From positions 1,922,001 through 1,986,000 of the forward strand of contig NZ_CP095741.1 in assembly GCF_023078475.1 (NCBI RefSeq): a DNA stretch of 64,000 nt. The letters run 5' to 3'. The number at the start of each line of letters is the position of its first letter. The stretch's first letter is position 1. Below the pieces are notes generated by a model. The model saw nothing but the letters and a program-made list of their open reading frames with translations, had not been told where the DNA came from and searched no databases. This DNA comes from Luteibacter aegosomaticola. Lineage in GTDB: Bacteria; Pseudomonadota; Gammaproteobacteria; Xanthomonadales; Rhodanobacteraceae. This document shows, piece after piece, positions 36,214 through 46,562 of this stretch. The position numbers were made by a program, and so were the translations under genes.

Positions 36214-39200
36214 ATGAAGAACCGTTCCACGCCTGCCCTTCGCCCGGCTCCAGGCGCCCGCCGCCGTGCGGTGCTGTTCGTAGCCATTGCGACCGCCCTG
36301 ACCGTACCCGCCACTCGGGTACCCGCCCAGACCACCACGGTCCCCAACTACAACCCGATCGACAATGACGGCCTGGTCGGTGCCACCCAGGTCTCACAAG
36401 GTGCCACCGTCAACCTCGTCGGCAATGCCACGCAGTTCGCACAGGGGCTGACCGGTAGCCAGCCCACGAAGCTGCAGGACCTGTATGACGCAGGCCGTAT
36501 CCAGAACGGCTCGGAACAGTGGATCGGCAAGGCCCGCCTGAATCCCGGTCCACAGAATCAGGGCATCACGGTACGCGACCCGATCACGGGGACGAATCGC
36601 GTGGTGTCCGTCTACAACTCGGCCAACTTCAACGATATCGCCCCCGTCACGTACGACACCCAGGTGCCGGATTACGTGAACGTGGGGGATAACCAGTACA
36701 TCAACATGCGGATCGGCCAGGTGCAGAAGACCGGCGGCACGCTCAATGTCGCCCTCGGCGATGCGGGCGCCGCCAGCACCAGCGCGAACAACAACTTCAC
36801 GCTGGTGGCCAAGCAGAGCACGCTGTTCGCCGCCGACGGTACGGGTACCGCAGATAGCAATATCAACTGGAACACCCGTAACCGGTTCACCTTCCTTGGT
36901 GACCAGAACCCGGCGGTGAACCAGGGGTACGCGGTGAGCTACGTATCGCAGTACGGCGGCACGTTCAACGTGACCGACCGTAACGGTGTCACCACTTCGC
37001 ACACGGTGACCAACGCGACGCAGCTGAAAGCGTATAACGCCTTCCTCATCACCGGTATCCAGAACGGCTCGATCGACTACACGCAGTACACCAGCCTGTT
37101 CAACCAGGCCTACACGTACACCAACCAGAGCATCACCTACGGCATCTCGGCGAACGATCAGCAGGATGGCTTCCAGCCCGTCGGCATGCGCGTCGTCATG
37201 GGTCTGGATGGCGCGCACGCGCACGGCACCGTGGCCGCTGGCGCGACGCTGGAGGGTGTGAACACCAACGGAGGCCTCATTCGTGCCACGCGCGGTGCGA
37301 CCGTCGACGTGCGCGGCACGATCGGTACGGCCGGCACCAGCGGCGACCGCACTGCGGTGGAGCTGATCGGCGCGACGGGCACGAGTTCAGGCGTGATCAA
37401 TGGCGGCTTCTTCGGCAGCACCACGACCCTTCCCACGACGTATGGCATGAACGTCGTCGATGTCGTGAACAGCAGCACCTTCACCAATAACAGCACCGGC
37501 ATCATCAACGCGGCGCTCGGTACGGTGAATGGGGCCGGGCCTACCAACGCGATCCGCCTGGGGCCCACGTCGAATGCCACGAACAACGGTGTCATCAACC
37601 TGGGTGTGACCGGCTCGCGGTCCAACGGATCGATCAACGGTGTGTACATCAACACTCCCACGTCGACGTTCACCAATGGCGCGAGCGGCCTGATCTACCT
37701 GGGTCGCGGCCCGCAGACCTCCACGGCCGATACACCCGCCGACGTGGCGCTCAACCAGACCTCGATCAGCACGGGCATCAACGTGGCCACGGGCGGCACG
37801 GTGACCAACCAGGGCACGATCACGCTGGGGTCGCTTACGCAGAACGCGGCGGGCATCCTCGTCACGGGCGCTGGTGCCAACGTCAATAACGCGGGCACGA
37901 TCAACGTCAACGGCCGCGCGTCCGCCGTGCCCCGCGATACCTTCGGTATCTCGGTGGTGAATGCCGGCAGCACGGGTACGGGTATCCGCAACACGGGGAC
38001 CATCAATGTCGCCGGCGTGAACGGCACGGGCATCAAGGCGCTTTCCACGGCCGGCACGCCGTCGCTTGTGCACAGCACGGGCACGATCAACGTCTCGGGC
38101 GCGGCGGATCCCGCCAGCGGCACGCGCAACTACGGCGTATGGATCGAAGGGCAGGGCTCCGCCACCGCCACCGGCGATATCCAGGGCGCAGTGAATCTCT
38201 CGGGCACCGGTGCGATCGGCATCCACGCCCGCGGGCGTGCCACGGTGAACGTGGCGGCCGGTGCGGCGCCGACGTTCAGCAACGGGACCGACCAGATTGG
38301 CTTCTTCGCCTATGGAAACGATGCGCACATCAACGTTGCCGGTGGTTCGAACCTCAACGTCTCCACGCAGCGGTCGACGCTGTTCCGCCTGGACAGCGGC
38401 GCTGACTTCGATGGCACTGGCTTGTCCGCCACGGTGTCCGGTGCGCAGGCGACGGGCATCCTGGGGTCCGGCACGGGTTCCGTGTTGAACACGCGGAATG
38501 CCGTCATCAACGTGACAGGTACGGGTGCCCAGGGGGTCGTCGCCGAAGGCGGCGCCACCGGCACGATCGACGCGGCGACCGCGGTGACGCTGACCGGCGA
38601 CGGTGCGGTCGCGGGTGTTTCGGATGGCCAGAAGCACGATCTCACCGGAGCGAGCGTCGGCGCGCCGTCGACGGCTACCTCGCTCACCAGCCTGGCGACG
38701 ATCAACTCCGGGGCTGCCGACGTGACGGGCTTCATCGCGCGCAACGGCGGCCAACTCAACAACGCGGGAACGCTGGGTTTCACCGGTGCGAATACCACGG
38801 GGCTCGTCGCGGAAAGCAGCGGCACGGCCGCGAATAGCGGCACCGTGAACCTGTCGGGCCCAGGCGCTACCGGTGTGGCCGTGCGTAGCGGTGGTTCATT
38901 CGCCAACACGGGCGACATCACCGTCGGCGATGGTACTGGCGTGCTGGTGGATAGCGGCGCTTCGTCGCTGGCGTCGGGCGGTAGCATCACCACGCTCGGT
39001 ACGGGTAACGCGATCGAGAACGCTGGCGAGATCAGCGCGATCACGCTCCGTGATGCCGCACTGCGGGTGAATGATGGCGCGGCGTTGCGTACGGCCACGT
39101 CGATCGATCCGGCGTCCACGGCGACGATGGACGTGGATGGTGCGGGAACGGGCTACGCCTTCCGCCGCGCGGACGGTGGCGAAGCGACGGGCGACCTCGC

Positions 39201-41502
39201 CATTGGCAGCGGCTTCACGATCCGCGGCAATGGTGCCGGCAGCACGGGCATCCAGGCTCTCACGAGCGGTGCGGTAACGACCGCTGGCAACGTCGACATC
39301 CTCAACGTGGCGGGTGGGTCCGCGCTGGTCGCCGGCACCGCGTCGTCCGTGACGAACGCAGGCACGTTGACGTCAGTCAGCACGGTCGCGCCCGTGGTGG
39401 ATCTTGCCAACGGGTCCGGGACCACCTTCACCAACGCCGGTACGGTGGCCGCGGCATCACCGACGGCACTTGCCGTACGCGGCAGCGGCGGGAACGACAC
39501 CGTGTCATTGCCTGCGGGAGCGGTCACGGGTGAGATTGCCACTGGCGAAGGCAGCGATACCTTCAGCTGGACAGGCGGCACGTTGAACGGTGGCCTGACC
39601 ATGGGTGACACCGCTGGAAACAGCGCAACGCTGGGTCATGTCGATACGTCGTCGACTTACCACCTGCTGGCCGGTACCGGGGGCAGTAATACGCTCACGT
39701 TCAACGGCACGCAGGCGCGTGGTGGCACGTTCGCCGCCGATGACCTGGGCAAGGGCATCCGTGTCGCCGGTTGGAACACGTTCAACCTCACCGGCGGTGC
39801 GGCCTTTGAGCTGACCGATAACCTGACCCTCGCTGGCAGCGACGTGAATATCGATGGAGCTTCGGTGCTTTATGCCGGCAACAACGTCCATCCAGTGATT
39901 TCCGCGGTCACGCCGGGCACGGCTAACGTCGCCAACAACGGCACCATCGATCTGACCAACGGCAGCGGCTCGCCCGGCAATACGCTCACGGTCGACGGCA
40001 ACTACAGCGCCGATGGCGGCCGGGTGAATCTCGTCAGCACCCTGGATGCCGGTGGCCCACTCGCGGCGCAAGCCACCGATCGCCTGCTGGTGCAGGGTGA
40101 TGCCAGCGGCGAGACGGTGCTGAATGTCACGCCATCCACGCTCAGCACGGGTGCACTGACTGACCTCAACCGCAATGGTTACGTCGAAGCGGGTGAGGGC
40201 ATCAGCCTCGTCCAGGTCGCTGGCGCCTCCAACGGCGGTGCCTTCCGGCTCAGTGGTGGGTATCTCGCGTTCGGCCCTTATCAGTATGGGTTGTACGCCT
40301 TCCAGCCAGGGGCTAGCGACGCGACGCAGCGCGTCGTCGGTGGTGGCACGTCCGGCAACAACTACTGGGATTACCGCCTCGCCAACGTGCTGGTGTGTAA
40401 CGGTGCGTGCCCGGCGCCGACCGCGCAGACGCCCGCGCCCACGCCGCCCGCAGGTACGCCCTATGTGGCACCCACGGCTGCCGGCATCGGAACACCCGTG
40501 GCGTCGCTGCCTGCAGTGGAGACCCGTCCGGCGCTCGCACCGCAGGTACCCAACAGCATCGCCACGCCGTCGGCTCTTGCGCTGTACGGCTACCAGTCGG
40601 TCAGTAACCTGCACCGCCGCCTTGGTGAGACCCGGAACATGGACGACCTGGGCGAAGGTCTGGGTGGCGAGACCTTCGTGCGTTACTTCGGTGGCGATTA
40701 CAACGTGTCCTCGAACCGGTCCTTCAGCGAATATGGCTCCGATTACGACGTGGATACCCACGCCGTGCAGGTCGGTGTGAACATCTTCGCGCTGGACATG
40801 GATCGCTCCACGCTGCGCGCTGGCGTCGCGTACACGCACGGCACCACCCGGCTCGATCCTAAGGCCATCGATGGCTACAGCCACTCGAAGTTCGACACCA
40901 ACTCGATCGCCATGTTCGTTACATGGCAGCAGCAAAACGGCTTCTACATCGATGCGGTGGCGCAGGGCGACCGGCATGTGGGTGATGTGGATACCGCGCG
41001 CTCGAAGGGCGCGGCACGCGTGCACGGCAGTGGCTGGGAGGGCTCGGTGGAAGCGGGCTATCCGTTCCGTTTCAACGACGGCTGGGAGCTGGAGCCGCAG
41101 CTTCAGTTGACTCGCCAGCACATTGGCTTGCGTGACCAGGTGGATATCGACGATATCACCACGCACTACCACGCCTTTGACCAGACCATCGGCCGTGCGG
41201 GTTTGCGGTTCGATCGCACATGGACGACGGCTGCGGGCAGCCAGTTCACGCCGTACGCGCGGGCGAACTACATCAAGGGCTGGGGCGGTTCGTCGAAGAT
41301 CGATGTCGGCGCCGAGGGCTTTGACACGACCCAGATGTTCACTGGCGGGAAGTTCGGCCAGATGATGGAAGTGGGCCTGGGCGGTACGTGGGCCTGGCGC
41401 AACAAGATCTCGGTATATGGCGAGGCCGATTGGCAGAACAAGATCGGTGATGCCGGTGCGCGGGGTTGGGCGGCCAACATGGGTGTCCGCTGGGATTTCT
41501 AA
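36214..41502 (+). CDS. Giant autotransporter adhesin-like protein, copy 2
   Basis: A 1762-residue paralogue of the preceding gene in the same orientation. The signal peptide is long (about 48 residues) with an Arg-rich n-region, ending PATRVPAQ. The N-terminal domain, beta-helix passenger and barrel follow the same order, with the barrel starting near residue 1480 and ending GVRWDF. Compared with copy 1 it lacks roughly 50 residues of passenger before its SITTLGTGNAIEN segment. The pair arose by tandem duplication including the leader and the 3' palindrome. Confidence 0.92.
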   Translation: MKNRSTPALRPAPGARRRAVLFVAIATALTVPATRVPAQTTTVPNYNPIDNDGLVGATQVSQGATVNLVGNATQFAQGLTGSQPTKLQDLYDAGRIQNGSEQWIGKARLNPGPQNQGITVRDPITGTNRVVSVYNSANFNDIAPVTYDTQVPDYVNVGDNQYINMRIGQVQKTGGTLNVALGDAGAASTSANNNFTLVAKQSTLFAADGTGTADSNINWNTRNRFTFLGDQNPAVNQGYAVSYVSQYGGTFNVTDRNGVTTSHTVTNATQLKAYNAFLITGIQNGSIDYTQYTSLFNQAYTYTNQSITYGISANDQQDGFQPVGMRVVMGLDGAHAHGTVAAGATLEGVNTNGGLIRATRGATVDVRGTIGTAGTSGDRTAVELIGATGTSSGVINGGFFGSTTTLPTTYGMNVVDVVNSSTFTNNSTGIINAALGTVNGAGPTNAIRLGPTSNATNNGVINLGVTGSRSNGSINGVYINTPTSTFTNGASGLIYLGRGPQTSTADTPADVALNQTSISTGINVATGGTVTNQGTITLGSLTQNAAGILVTGAGANVNNAGTINVNGRASAVPRDTFGISVVNAGSTGTGIRNTGTINVAGVNGTGIKALSTAGTPSLVHSTGTINVSGAADPASGTRNYGVWIEGQGSATATGDIQGAVNLSGTGAIGIHARGRATVNVAAGAAPTFSNGTDQIGFFAYGNDAHINVAGGSNLNVSTQRSTLFRLDSGADFDGTGLSATVSGAQATGILGSGTGSVLNTRNAVINVTGTGAQGVVAEGGATGTIDAATAVTLTGDGAVAGVSDGQKHDLTGASVGAPSTATSLTSLATINSGAADVTGFIARNGGQLNNAGTLGFTGANTTGLVAESSGTAANSGTVNLSGPGATGVAVRSGGSFANTGDITVGDGTGVLVDSGASSLASGGSITTLGTGNAIENAGEISAITLRDAALRVNDGAALRTATSIDPASTATMDVDGAGTGYAFRRADGGEATGDLAIGSGFTIRGNGAGSTGIQALTSGAVTTAGNVDILNVAGGSALVAGTASSVTNAGTLTSVSTVAPVVDLANGSGTTFTNAGTVAAASPTALAVRGSGGNDTVSLPAGAVTGEIATGEGSDTFSWTGGTLNGGLTMGDTAGNSATLGHVDTSSTYHLLAGTGGSNTLTFNGTQARGGTFAADDLGKGIRVAGWNTFNLTGGAAFELTDNLTLAGSDVNIDGASVLYAGNNVHPVISAVTPGTANVANNGTIDLTNGSGSPGNTLTVDGNYSADGGRVNLVSTLDAGGPLAAQATDRLLVQGDASGETVLNVTPSTLSTGALTDLNRNGYVEAGEGISLVQVAGASNGGAFRLSGGYLAFGPYQYGLYAFQPGASDATQRVVGGGTSGNNYWDYRLANVLVCNGACPAPTAQTPAPTPPAGTPYVAPTAAGIGTPVASLPAVETRPALAPQVPNSIATPSALALYGYQSVSNLHRRLGETRNMDDLGEGLGGETFVRYFGGDYNVSSNRSFSEYGSDYDVDTHAVQVGVNIFALDMDRSTLRAGVAYTHGTTRLDPKAIDGYSHSKFDTNSIAMFVTWQQQNGFYIDAVAQGDRHVGDVDTARSKGAARVHGSGWEGSVEAGYPFRFNDGWELEPQLQLTRQHIGLRDQVDIDDITTHYHAFDQTIGRAGLRFDRTWTTAAGSQFTPYARANYIKGWGGSSKIDVGAEGFDTTQMFTGGKFGQMMEVGLGGTWAWRNKISVYGEADWQNKIGDAGARGWAANMGVRWDF

Positions 41503-41514
41503 CCCGACGGCCGT

Positions 41515-41542
41515 TGTAGGAGCGCGCAAGCGCGCTCCTACA
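41515..41542. repeat. 28-bp perfect palindrome after autotransporter 2
   Basis: Identical to the palindrome at 35952, starting 12 bases after the stop of copy 2. It also separates this gene from the convergent ester hydrolase. Confidence 0.92.
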
Positions 41543-41547
41543 CGGTT

Positions 41548-43491
41548 TTAGTGCACCACGGGTAGTTCGATGTACGTGCCGTTCTCGCCATCGCGCTGGA
41601 TGGTCTGCGTGGCTTTCACGTAATCCGCCGGCTTCGCATTGAAGATATTCGGGACGAAGGTCTGCGGATTGCGGTCGTACAGCGGGAACCAGCTCGACTG
41701 GATCTGCACCATGACGCGGTGGCCCGGCTGGAAGACGTGGTTCACCGTGGGCAGCGGGAAGCTGAAGGGCAGGGCCTTGTTCGCTTCGAGCGCCTTGGGC
41801 TTGTCATAGCCCTCGCGGTAGCGGCCGCGGAAGATCTCCATGGCCACCGGGAGCTGGTAGCCGCCCATCGACGGCCTTTCTTCCACCTCATCCGGATACA
41901 CGTCGATCAACTTCACCACCCAGTCGCTATCCGTGCCACTGGTCGATGCGAGCAGGTGCACGAGCGGCTCACCCGAGATACCCATGGGTTGATCGAGTAC
42001 CGGGGAAACGTAGGTGAGCACGTCGGTACGGGTCGCGAACTGACGCTGGTCGTCCACCAGCCACTCCGGCCAGGAATCCTCGCGATCGGCCACGCCATGC
42101 GACCACGACTGGATCGGACGCACGCGGTAGGGCACCGGCTTGGCCGGGTCGGAAACGTAGGCGTCGTTGCCGCTGGCCGGCACGGTCGTGGCGAAGCCGC
42201 CATTGGGTTCGGCGTACCAGCGCTGCATGGTGGGCGCGCAGCCGCTACGGCACGCGGACGGCCAGGTATCGAGCTTGCGCCACGCATTCTCACCGGTGAC
42301 AAAGGCGTTGACCGGCGCAATGTCGGCCTTGGGTGCGCCGTCCTTCAGGTACTGGGCCAGGAACGGCCGCAGCATCGTCTGGCGGAAGGTCTTGCCGGTG
42401 TCGCTACCCAGTTCGATCGCGCCGATGGTGCTGGCGTTTTCCCAGGTCTTCGCATGCCGCCATGGGCCGAGTACAAGCCACAGCTTCTCGTGGTTCGGGT
42501 CGCGCGGGGCAAGCGCGCGATAGACGGCCATGTCGCCGTAATTGTCTTCCTGGTCCCACAGGCTGTGGACCAGCATCGTCGGCACCGTCATCGGTTCCTT
42601 TGCCGCGATCTTGTCCAACGCCTGTTCCGACCAGAAGCTGTCATACGCCGGGTGGGCCAGCACTTTCTGCCAGAAGCCCAGCGCCTCCATGCCGTAGGCG
42701 CGGCCGATGTCACCCGCCGAGCCGCCCTTCAGGTACAGGTCGTAGTCGTCGCGGTAGCCGGTGGTCCAGCCGATATTGCTCTTGCGCGAGTTCACCATGC
42801 CGTAGATGTAGGGAATCATCTGCTGGCGGAAGGCGCCTCTGTGAAACCAGTCGTCGCCCATCCAGCCATCGATCATGGGATTGATCGGCACCGCCACCTT
42901 CAGCGCGGGGTGCGGGTGGATCGTGGCGATCATCGCCTCGAAGCCATCGTAGGAAATGCCGATGATGCCGACCTTGCCGTTCGATTCCGGCACGTGCTTC
43001 ACGAGCCAGTCGATCGTGTCGTAGATATCGGAGGATTCATCGATCGCCGTGGGATTGCCATGGCCGATCGGCGGCCGGTTCATCACGAAGTCGCCTTCGG
43101 AGCCGTTCTTGCCGCGGATGTCCTGGATGACGCGGATGTAGCCATCCTGGACGATGATGTCAGCGGGGTTGTCGTAACCGCGCAGCGTGGGCCCAAGGTT
43201 CGGGCTATCGGCACGGTGGCCCATGCCATCGGCGCCGTAGGGTGTGCGCGTCAGCAGCATGCCGGCATGCGTGGCGCCCTTCGGCACCAGGATCACCGTG
43301 TGCAGCTTCACGCCATCGCGCATGGGGATATCCACCGTGCGCCGTTCGTAATCGAAGCCCGGATTGGTCGGCGCGAAGTGCGCCGGGATTTCCGTGGGCA
43401 GGTCTTTGTAGGTCTTTTCGCCGCCGACCGCCGGGGTCGCGAGGACCCCGGCGGCAAGCGCGACGATACCCAGTCGCAGGAGTGGATGCAT
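41548..43491 (-). CDS. Alpha-amino-acid ester hydrolase (CocE/NonD family)
   Basis: A 647-residue secreted serine hydrolase with a signal peptide ending PAVGGE. It matches Xanthomonas alpha-amino-acid ester hydrolases in order and motifs. Nucleophile Ser180 is in GISYDG. The WMGDDW loop and LWDQEDNYG supply the carboxylate cluster that binds the substrate's alpha-amino group and the catalytic Asp, and GPWRHAK supplies the catalytic His. Such enzymes hydrolyse or transfer acyl groups of amino-acid esters and amides, including beta-lactams with an alpha-amino group. The physiological substrate is unclear. It starts ten bases after the TonB receptor, with its ribosome-binding site next to the receptor stop. 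Confidence 0.93.
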   Translation of the reverse strand: MHPLLRLGIVALAAGVLATPAVGGEKTYKDLPTEIPAHFAPTNPGFDYERRTVDIPMRDGVKLHTVILVPKGATHAGMLLTRTPYGADGMGHRADSPNLGPTLRGYDNPADIIVQDGYIRVIQDIRGKNGSEGDFVMNRPPIGHGNPTAIDESSDIYDTIDWLVKHVPESNGKVGIIGISYDGFEAMIATIHPHPALKVAVPINPMIDGWMGDDWFHRGAFRQQMIPYIYGMVNSRKSNIGWTTGYRDDYDLYLKGGSAGDIGRAYGMEALGFWQKVLAHPAYDSFWSEQALDKIAAKEPMTVPTMLVHSLWDQEDNYGDMAVYRALAPRDPNHEKLWLVLGPWRHAKTWENASTIGAIELGSDTGKTFRQTMLRPFLAQYLKDGAPKADIAPVNAFVTGENAWRKLDTWPSACRSGCAPTMQRWYAEPNGGFATTVPASGNDAYVSDPAKPVPYRVRPIQSWSHGVADREDSWPEWLVDDQRQFATRTDVLTYVSPVLDQPMGISGEPLVHLLASTSGTDSDWVVKLIDVYPDEVEERPSMGGYQLPVAMEIFRGRYREGYDKPKALEANKALPFSFPLPTVNHVFQPGHRVMVQIQSSWFPLYDRNPQTFVPNIFNAKPADYVKATQTIQRDGENGTYIELPVVH

Positions 43492-43501
43492 GGAAGCTCC
43501 G

Positions 43502-46500
43502 TCAGAAGTCGTACGTGATGCCGAAACGAGCGTAGCGCGGCTGGGTATAGCTGATCACCTGCTGGTAACCATCGTTCACCGAGTTCGTGCTGCCCGAGAC
43601 CGGGTTGGTACGCTGCGAGCGCTGCTGGTTGAGGATGTTGAACACCGAGACCGAGAAGGCGAGCTTCTTGTCAGCCCACAGCGGGCGGTATTCGGTGCTC
43701 ACGTCGATCAGCTCTTCCCACGGCTCGCGGCCCTTGGCGCCATACGCCGACGGCACGCCGAAGCAGAAGTGGTAGTAGCTGCCGTAACCCGACGGATCGC
43801 TTTCATTAGCACCGTAACGGCCCAGGCACGACTTCGGCAGGCCCGACTGGATCAGGATGTTGGCCGAGACCAGCCATTCCGGTGCGATCTGGTAGGAGCC
43901 GTAGAGCTTCAGCTGGTGCTTGCGGTCGTTGCCCAGGTCGCCGTTCGCGTAGTTCATCAGCGTGGCGTAATCCCAGTCACGCGATGCCGCGACCGAACCC
44001 TGGCCCACGTCCGAGCGCACCTGGCCTTCGGTGTTGCCGTAGCTGTGCGACCACAGGTAGTCGATCTTGCCCGACCACTTGCCATCGAACGGATGCGATA
44101 GGTACAGGTCGAGGCCGTAGTAGTTGCGCTTGAGGTGCGGGAAGCCGAAGTCCGCGTTGGTCACGGTGACATCGGTGTAGCCACCGGTGTTATTGGCCAG
44201 CGAGTAGACGTTCGCCCGACCCGGGTTGGACAGGTAGCAGCTACCGACCGTGACCGCGTCGATATCCGCGCCCTGGGCGATGGCGGCGCGGCTGATCGCA
44301 CCGTTGTCGCACACGTCATCCAGCGCGTTGCGCAGCTTGCGCGCGGTAGCCTTCACGCCCGTCACCCAGTCGGCGTTGAGTTGCTTGTCCGCGCCCAGGA
44401 TGAACTCGTCCTGGTACTCGGATTTGATGTTCTTCGAGCTGACGGTCTTGGGGTCGGGCGGCTGGCCGTATTCGCCGTTCGGAGACACGGCGCCGCCGGT
44501 GGCGGACTGGATGAAGGTCACGCCCGTGGGCAGGCCCTGGCCATCGATGCCGGTATAGGTGAAGTACTGGTTGGTCGCGAGCGAACCCGCCGAGGTGCGC
44601 AGGGCCACCGAAGCCGGCATGGCGAGGAAGTAACGGCCTGCGTTGCCGTACACCTTGAGCGACGAATCACCGTTCACGTCCCAGCTGAAGCCGAGGCGCG
44701 GCGCCCACTGCGGCTTGGTCAGGCGCAGGTACGGCTGGCCCGAGGGGTTGTAGTTGGTGAACTGGTCGTTGCGGATGCCAAGCGAGAGCAGCAGGCGGTC
44801 GTTCACCTGCCAGTCGTCCATGATGTACTGCGCACGCTGCTTCACGCGCACCGAGGCGAGCGTGTTGTAGTGGCGGTAGTAGCCGTAGTAACCCGTGCCA
44901 CCGCCCGGATAGTTGGCTGGCTTGTCGACGAACGGGCTATCGCTGATGTTGAGGTTCGGGTCACCCTTCGCGTACCACAGCTCGTAGCCGTCGCCGCCGA
45001 TCGTGGTGCCGTCGTCGATATCCTTCGAATCCTGGTTATCGATACCGGCGGTGATCGAGTGGCTGCCGATCTTGTAGTTCAGGTCGACACGCAGGTTGCG
45101 GTTGGTCGATTCGTGATCCGGGTTGTCGATCGTATCCAGCGTCTGGCCGTTGCTGATCGGCGATCCGCCGTTCAGTGCCGGGTTCTGCTGGCTCACGTTG
45201 CCGATGAAGGGGCCGCTCACGCCGGTATCCGGCGGCTCGTTGTAGTAGGTGAGCTTGGACTTGCCGTAAAGGGCGGTGAGGGTCAGGTCGTCGGTGATGT
45301 AGCTGGTGTACTTGGCGACGTAGACCATGGCCTTGGTCTTGTACGTCGTATCTTCGCTGGCGTAGTCGCCGATGGTGTTGGTGTCGTAATCGTAGTTGTA
45401 TTTGTTGCCGTTCGAGCGGTGGGTCTGGTTGACGCCGGTCAGCTCGAGGATGTTGTTGTCATTGATGTTCCAGTCGAGCTTGCCGTACCACTTCGGATCC
45501 TTGTACGTGTACTTCGTGTCATACGCGTGGTTCACGTCGCCCAGGCTGTTGCCCTGGGTGCGTTCCATTTCCACGGCGGCGAACGCGTACAGCTTGTCCT
45601 TGATCAGCGGGCCGCCAGCGTAGGCGCTGATGGTGGACGACCATTCGTGGTTACGGTCGTTACGCTGGTTGATCGTGCCCGGGGGTGCCGGGTTGTCATG
45701 GCCGTAGGTGATGTTGCGGGCGCTGGCGCGGGCAAAGTCCGGCTCCCACAGCACCTGGGCGCCGAAGTGCCATTCGTTGGTGCCGCGCTTGCCGACCTGG
45801 CTGATGACGCCGCCGTCCGAACGGCCATACATCGCCGAGTAGCCGCCGCTCAGGATTTCCTGCTGGTCGATCGCGCCGTACGGCAGGGTTACACCACCGA
45901 AGCCGCTGAGCGGATCGGTCGTGTTCATGCCGTTGATGTAGTACGCGTTCTCCGTGACCGACGAACCCGCGAAGCTCACCGTGCTGCCGCCGAAGGCGTT
46001 CTTGAAGCCGGTGTAGCCTGGCGAAGCGCCCGGGGCGAGCAGGGCGACCGCTTCGGCGGAGCGCTGCAGGGGCAGGCGGGCGAGATCGGCCGAGGTGATC
46101 ACCGTGCTCGAGGCGACGGTGGCCACGTCGATCTTCGGCAGGGAGGTGGCCGAGACCGTGACGGCGCTGAGGTCCTGGGCGTTCGACGACGAAGCGGCTT
46201 CGAACGACACGTCGGTGGCCGCACCGACGCGCAGGGTGATGTTGTCGCGCGAGTCGACGGCCTGGCCATTGGCGCGCAGGGTGACCTTGTACGTCGCGAG
46301 CGGCAGCGATTCGGCGGTGTAACGGCCGCGCGAATCGACGGCGACTTCGCGGGTAAGGCCGTTGCTGCCTTCGATCAGCACGGTCTCACCGGCGGTCGCC
46401 GGTGCCGAGCCGGTGATGCGGCCCGTGGTGGCCTGGCCGTAAGCCAGGCCACTGAATGTCGCGGCGACCGCGGCGCACAGCAAGGTACGGCGGAGGGCGG

Positions 46501-46513
46501 GAAGGGAACTCAT
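43502..46513 (-). CDS. TonB-dependent receptor with carboxypeptidase-like N-domain (Oar type)
   Basis: A 1003-residue outer-membrane receptor. The signal peptide ends near GLAYGQ. Residues about 25-110 form a carboxypeptidase regulatory-like (Ig-fold) domain, then a plug (DVATVASSTVITSADLARLP, INGMNTTDPLSGFGG) and a 22-strand barrel ending in the aromatic FGITYDF. ATG 46513 follows GGAG; the upstream extension is not signal-peptide-like. It probably imports a substrate that the downstream ester hydrolase processes, perhaps amino-acid esters or peptides. A perfect palindrome 50 bp upstream may be its operator. Confidence 0.94.
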   Translation of the reverse strand: MSSLPALRRTLLCAAVAATFSGLAYGQATTGRITGSAPATAGETVLIEGSNGLTREVAVDSRGRYTAESLPLATYKVTLRANGQAVDSRDNITLRVGAATDVSFEAASSSNAQDLSAVTVSATSLPKIDVATVASSTVITSADLARLPLQRSAEAVALLAPGASPGYTGFKNAFGGSTVSFAGSSVTENAYYINGMNTTDPLSGFGGVTLPYGAIDQQEILSGGYSAMYGRSDGGVISQVGKRGTNEWHFGAQVLWEPDFARASARNITYGHDNPAPPGTINQRNDRNHEWSSTISAYAGGPLIKDKLYAFAAVEMERTQGNSLGDVNHAYDTKYTYKDPKWYGKLDWNINDNNILELTGVNQTHRSNGNKYNYDYDTNTIGDYASEDTTYKTKAMVYVAKYTSYITDDLTLTALYGKSKLTYYNEPPDTGVSGPFIGNVSQQNPALNGGSPISNGQTLDTIDNPDHESTNRNLRVDLNYKIGSHSITAGIDNQDSKDIDDGTTIGGDGYELWYAKGDPNLNISDSPFVDKPANYPGGGTGYYGYYRHYNTLASVRVKQRAQYIMDDWQVNDRLLLSLGIRNDQFTNYNPSGQPYLRLTKPQWAPRLGFSWDVNGDSSLKVYGNAGRYFLAMPASVALRTSAGSLATNQYFTYTGIDGQGLPTGVTFIQSATGGAVSPNGEYGQPPDPKTVSSKNIKSEYQDEFILGADKQLNADWVTGVKATARKLRNALDDVCDNGAISRAAIAQGADIDAVTVGSCYLSNPGRANVYSLANNTGGYTDVTVTNADFGFPHLKRNYYGLDLYLSHPFDGKWSGKIDYLWSHSYGNTEGQVRSDVGQGSVAASRDWDYATLMNYANGDLGNDRKHQLKLYGSYQIAPEWLVSANILIQSGLPKSCLGRYGANESDPSGYGSYYHFCFGVPSAYGAKGREPWEELIDVSTEYRPLWADKKLAFSVSVFNILNQQRSQRTNPVSGSTNSVNDGYQQVISYTQPRYARFGITYDF

Positions 46514-46562
46514 GGGGATGCTCCGGAAAGGCTTGGGTCTGTGACAGTGAGGTTTCAATCGA

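Noticed and set aside
39505..41529. 674-codon minus-strand ORF across autotransporter 2
   Set aside because: A mirror frame of repetitive coding sequence, without start signals or recognisable domains.
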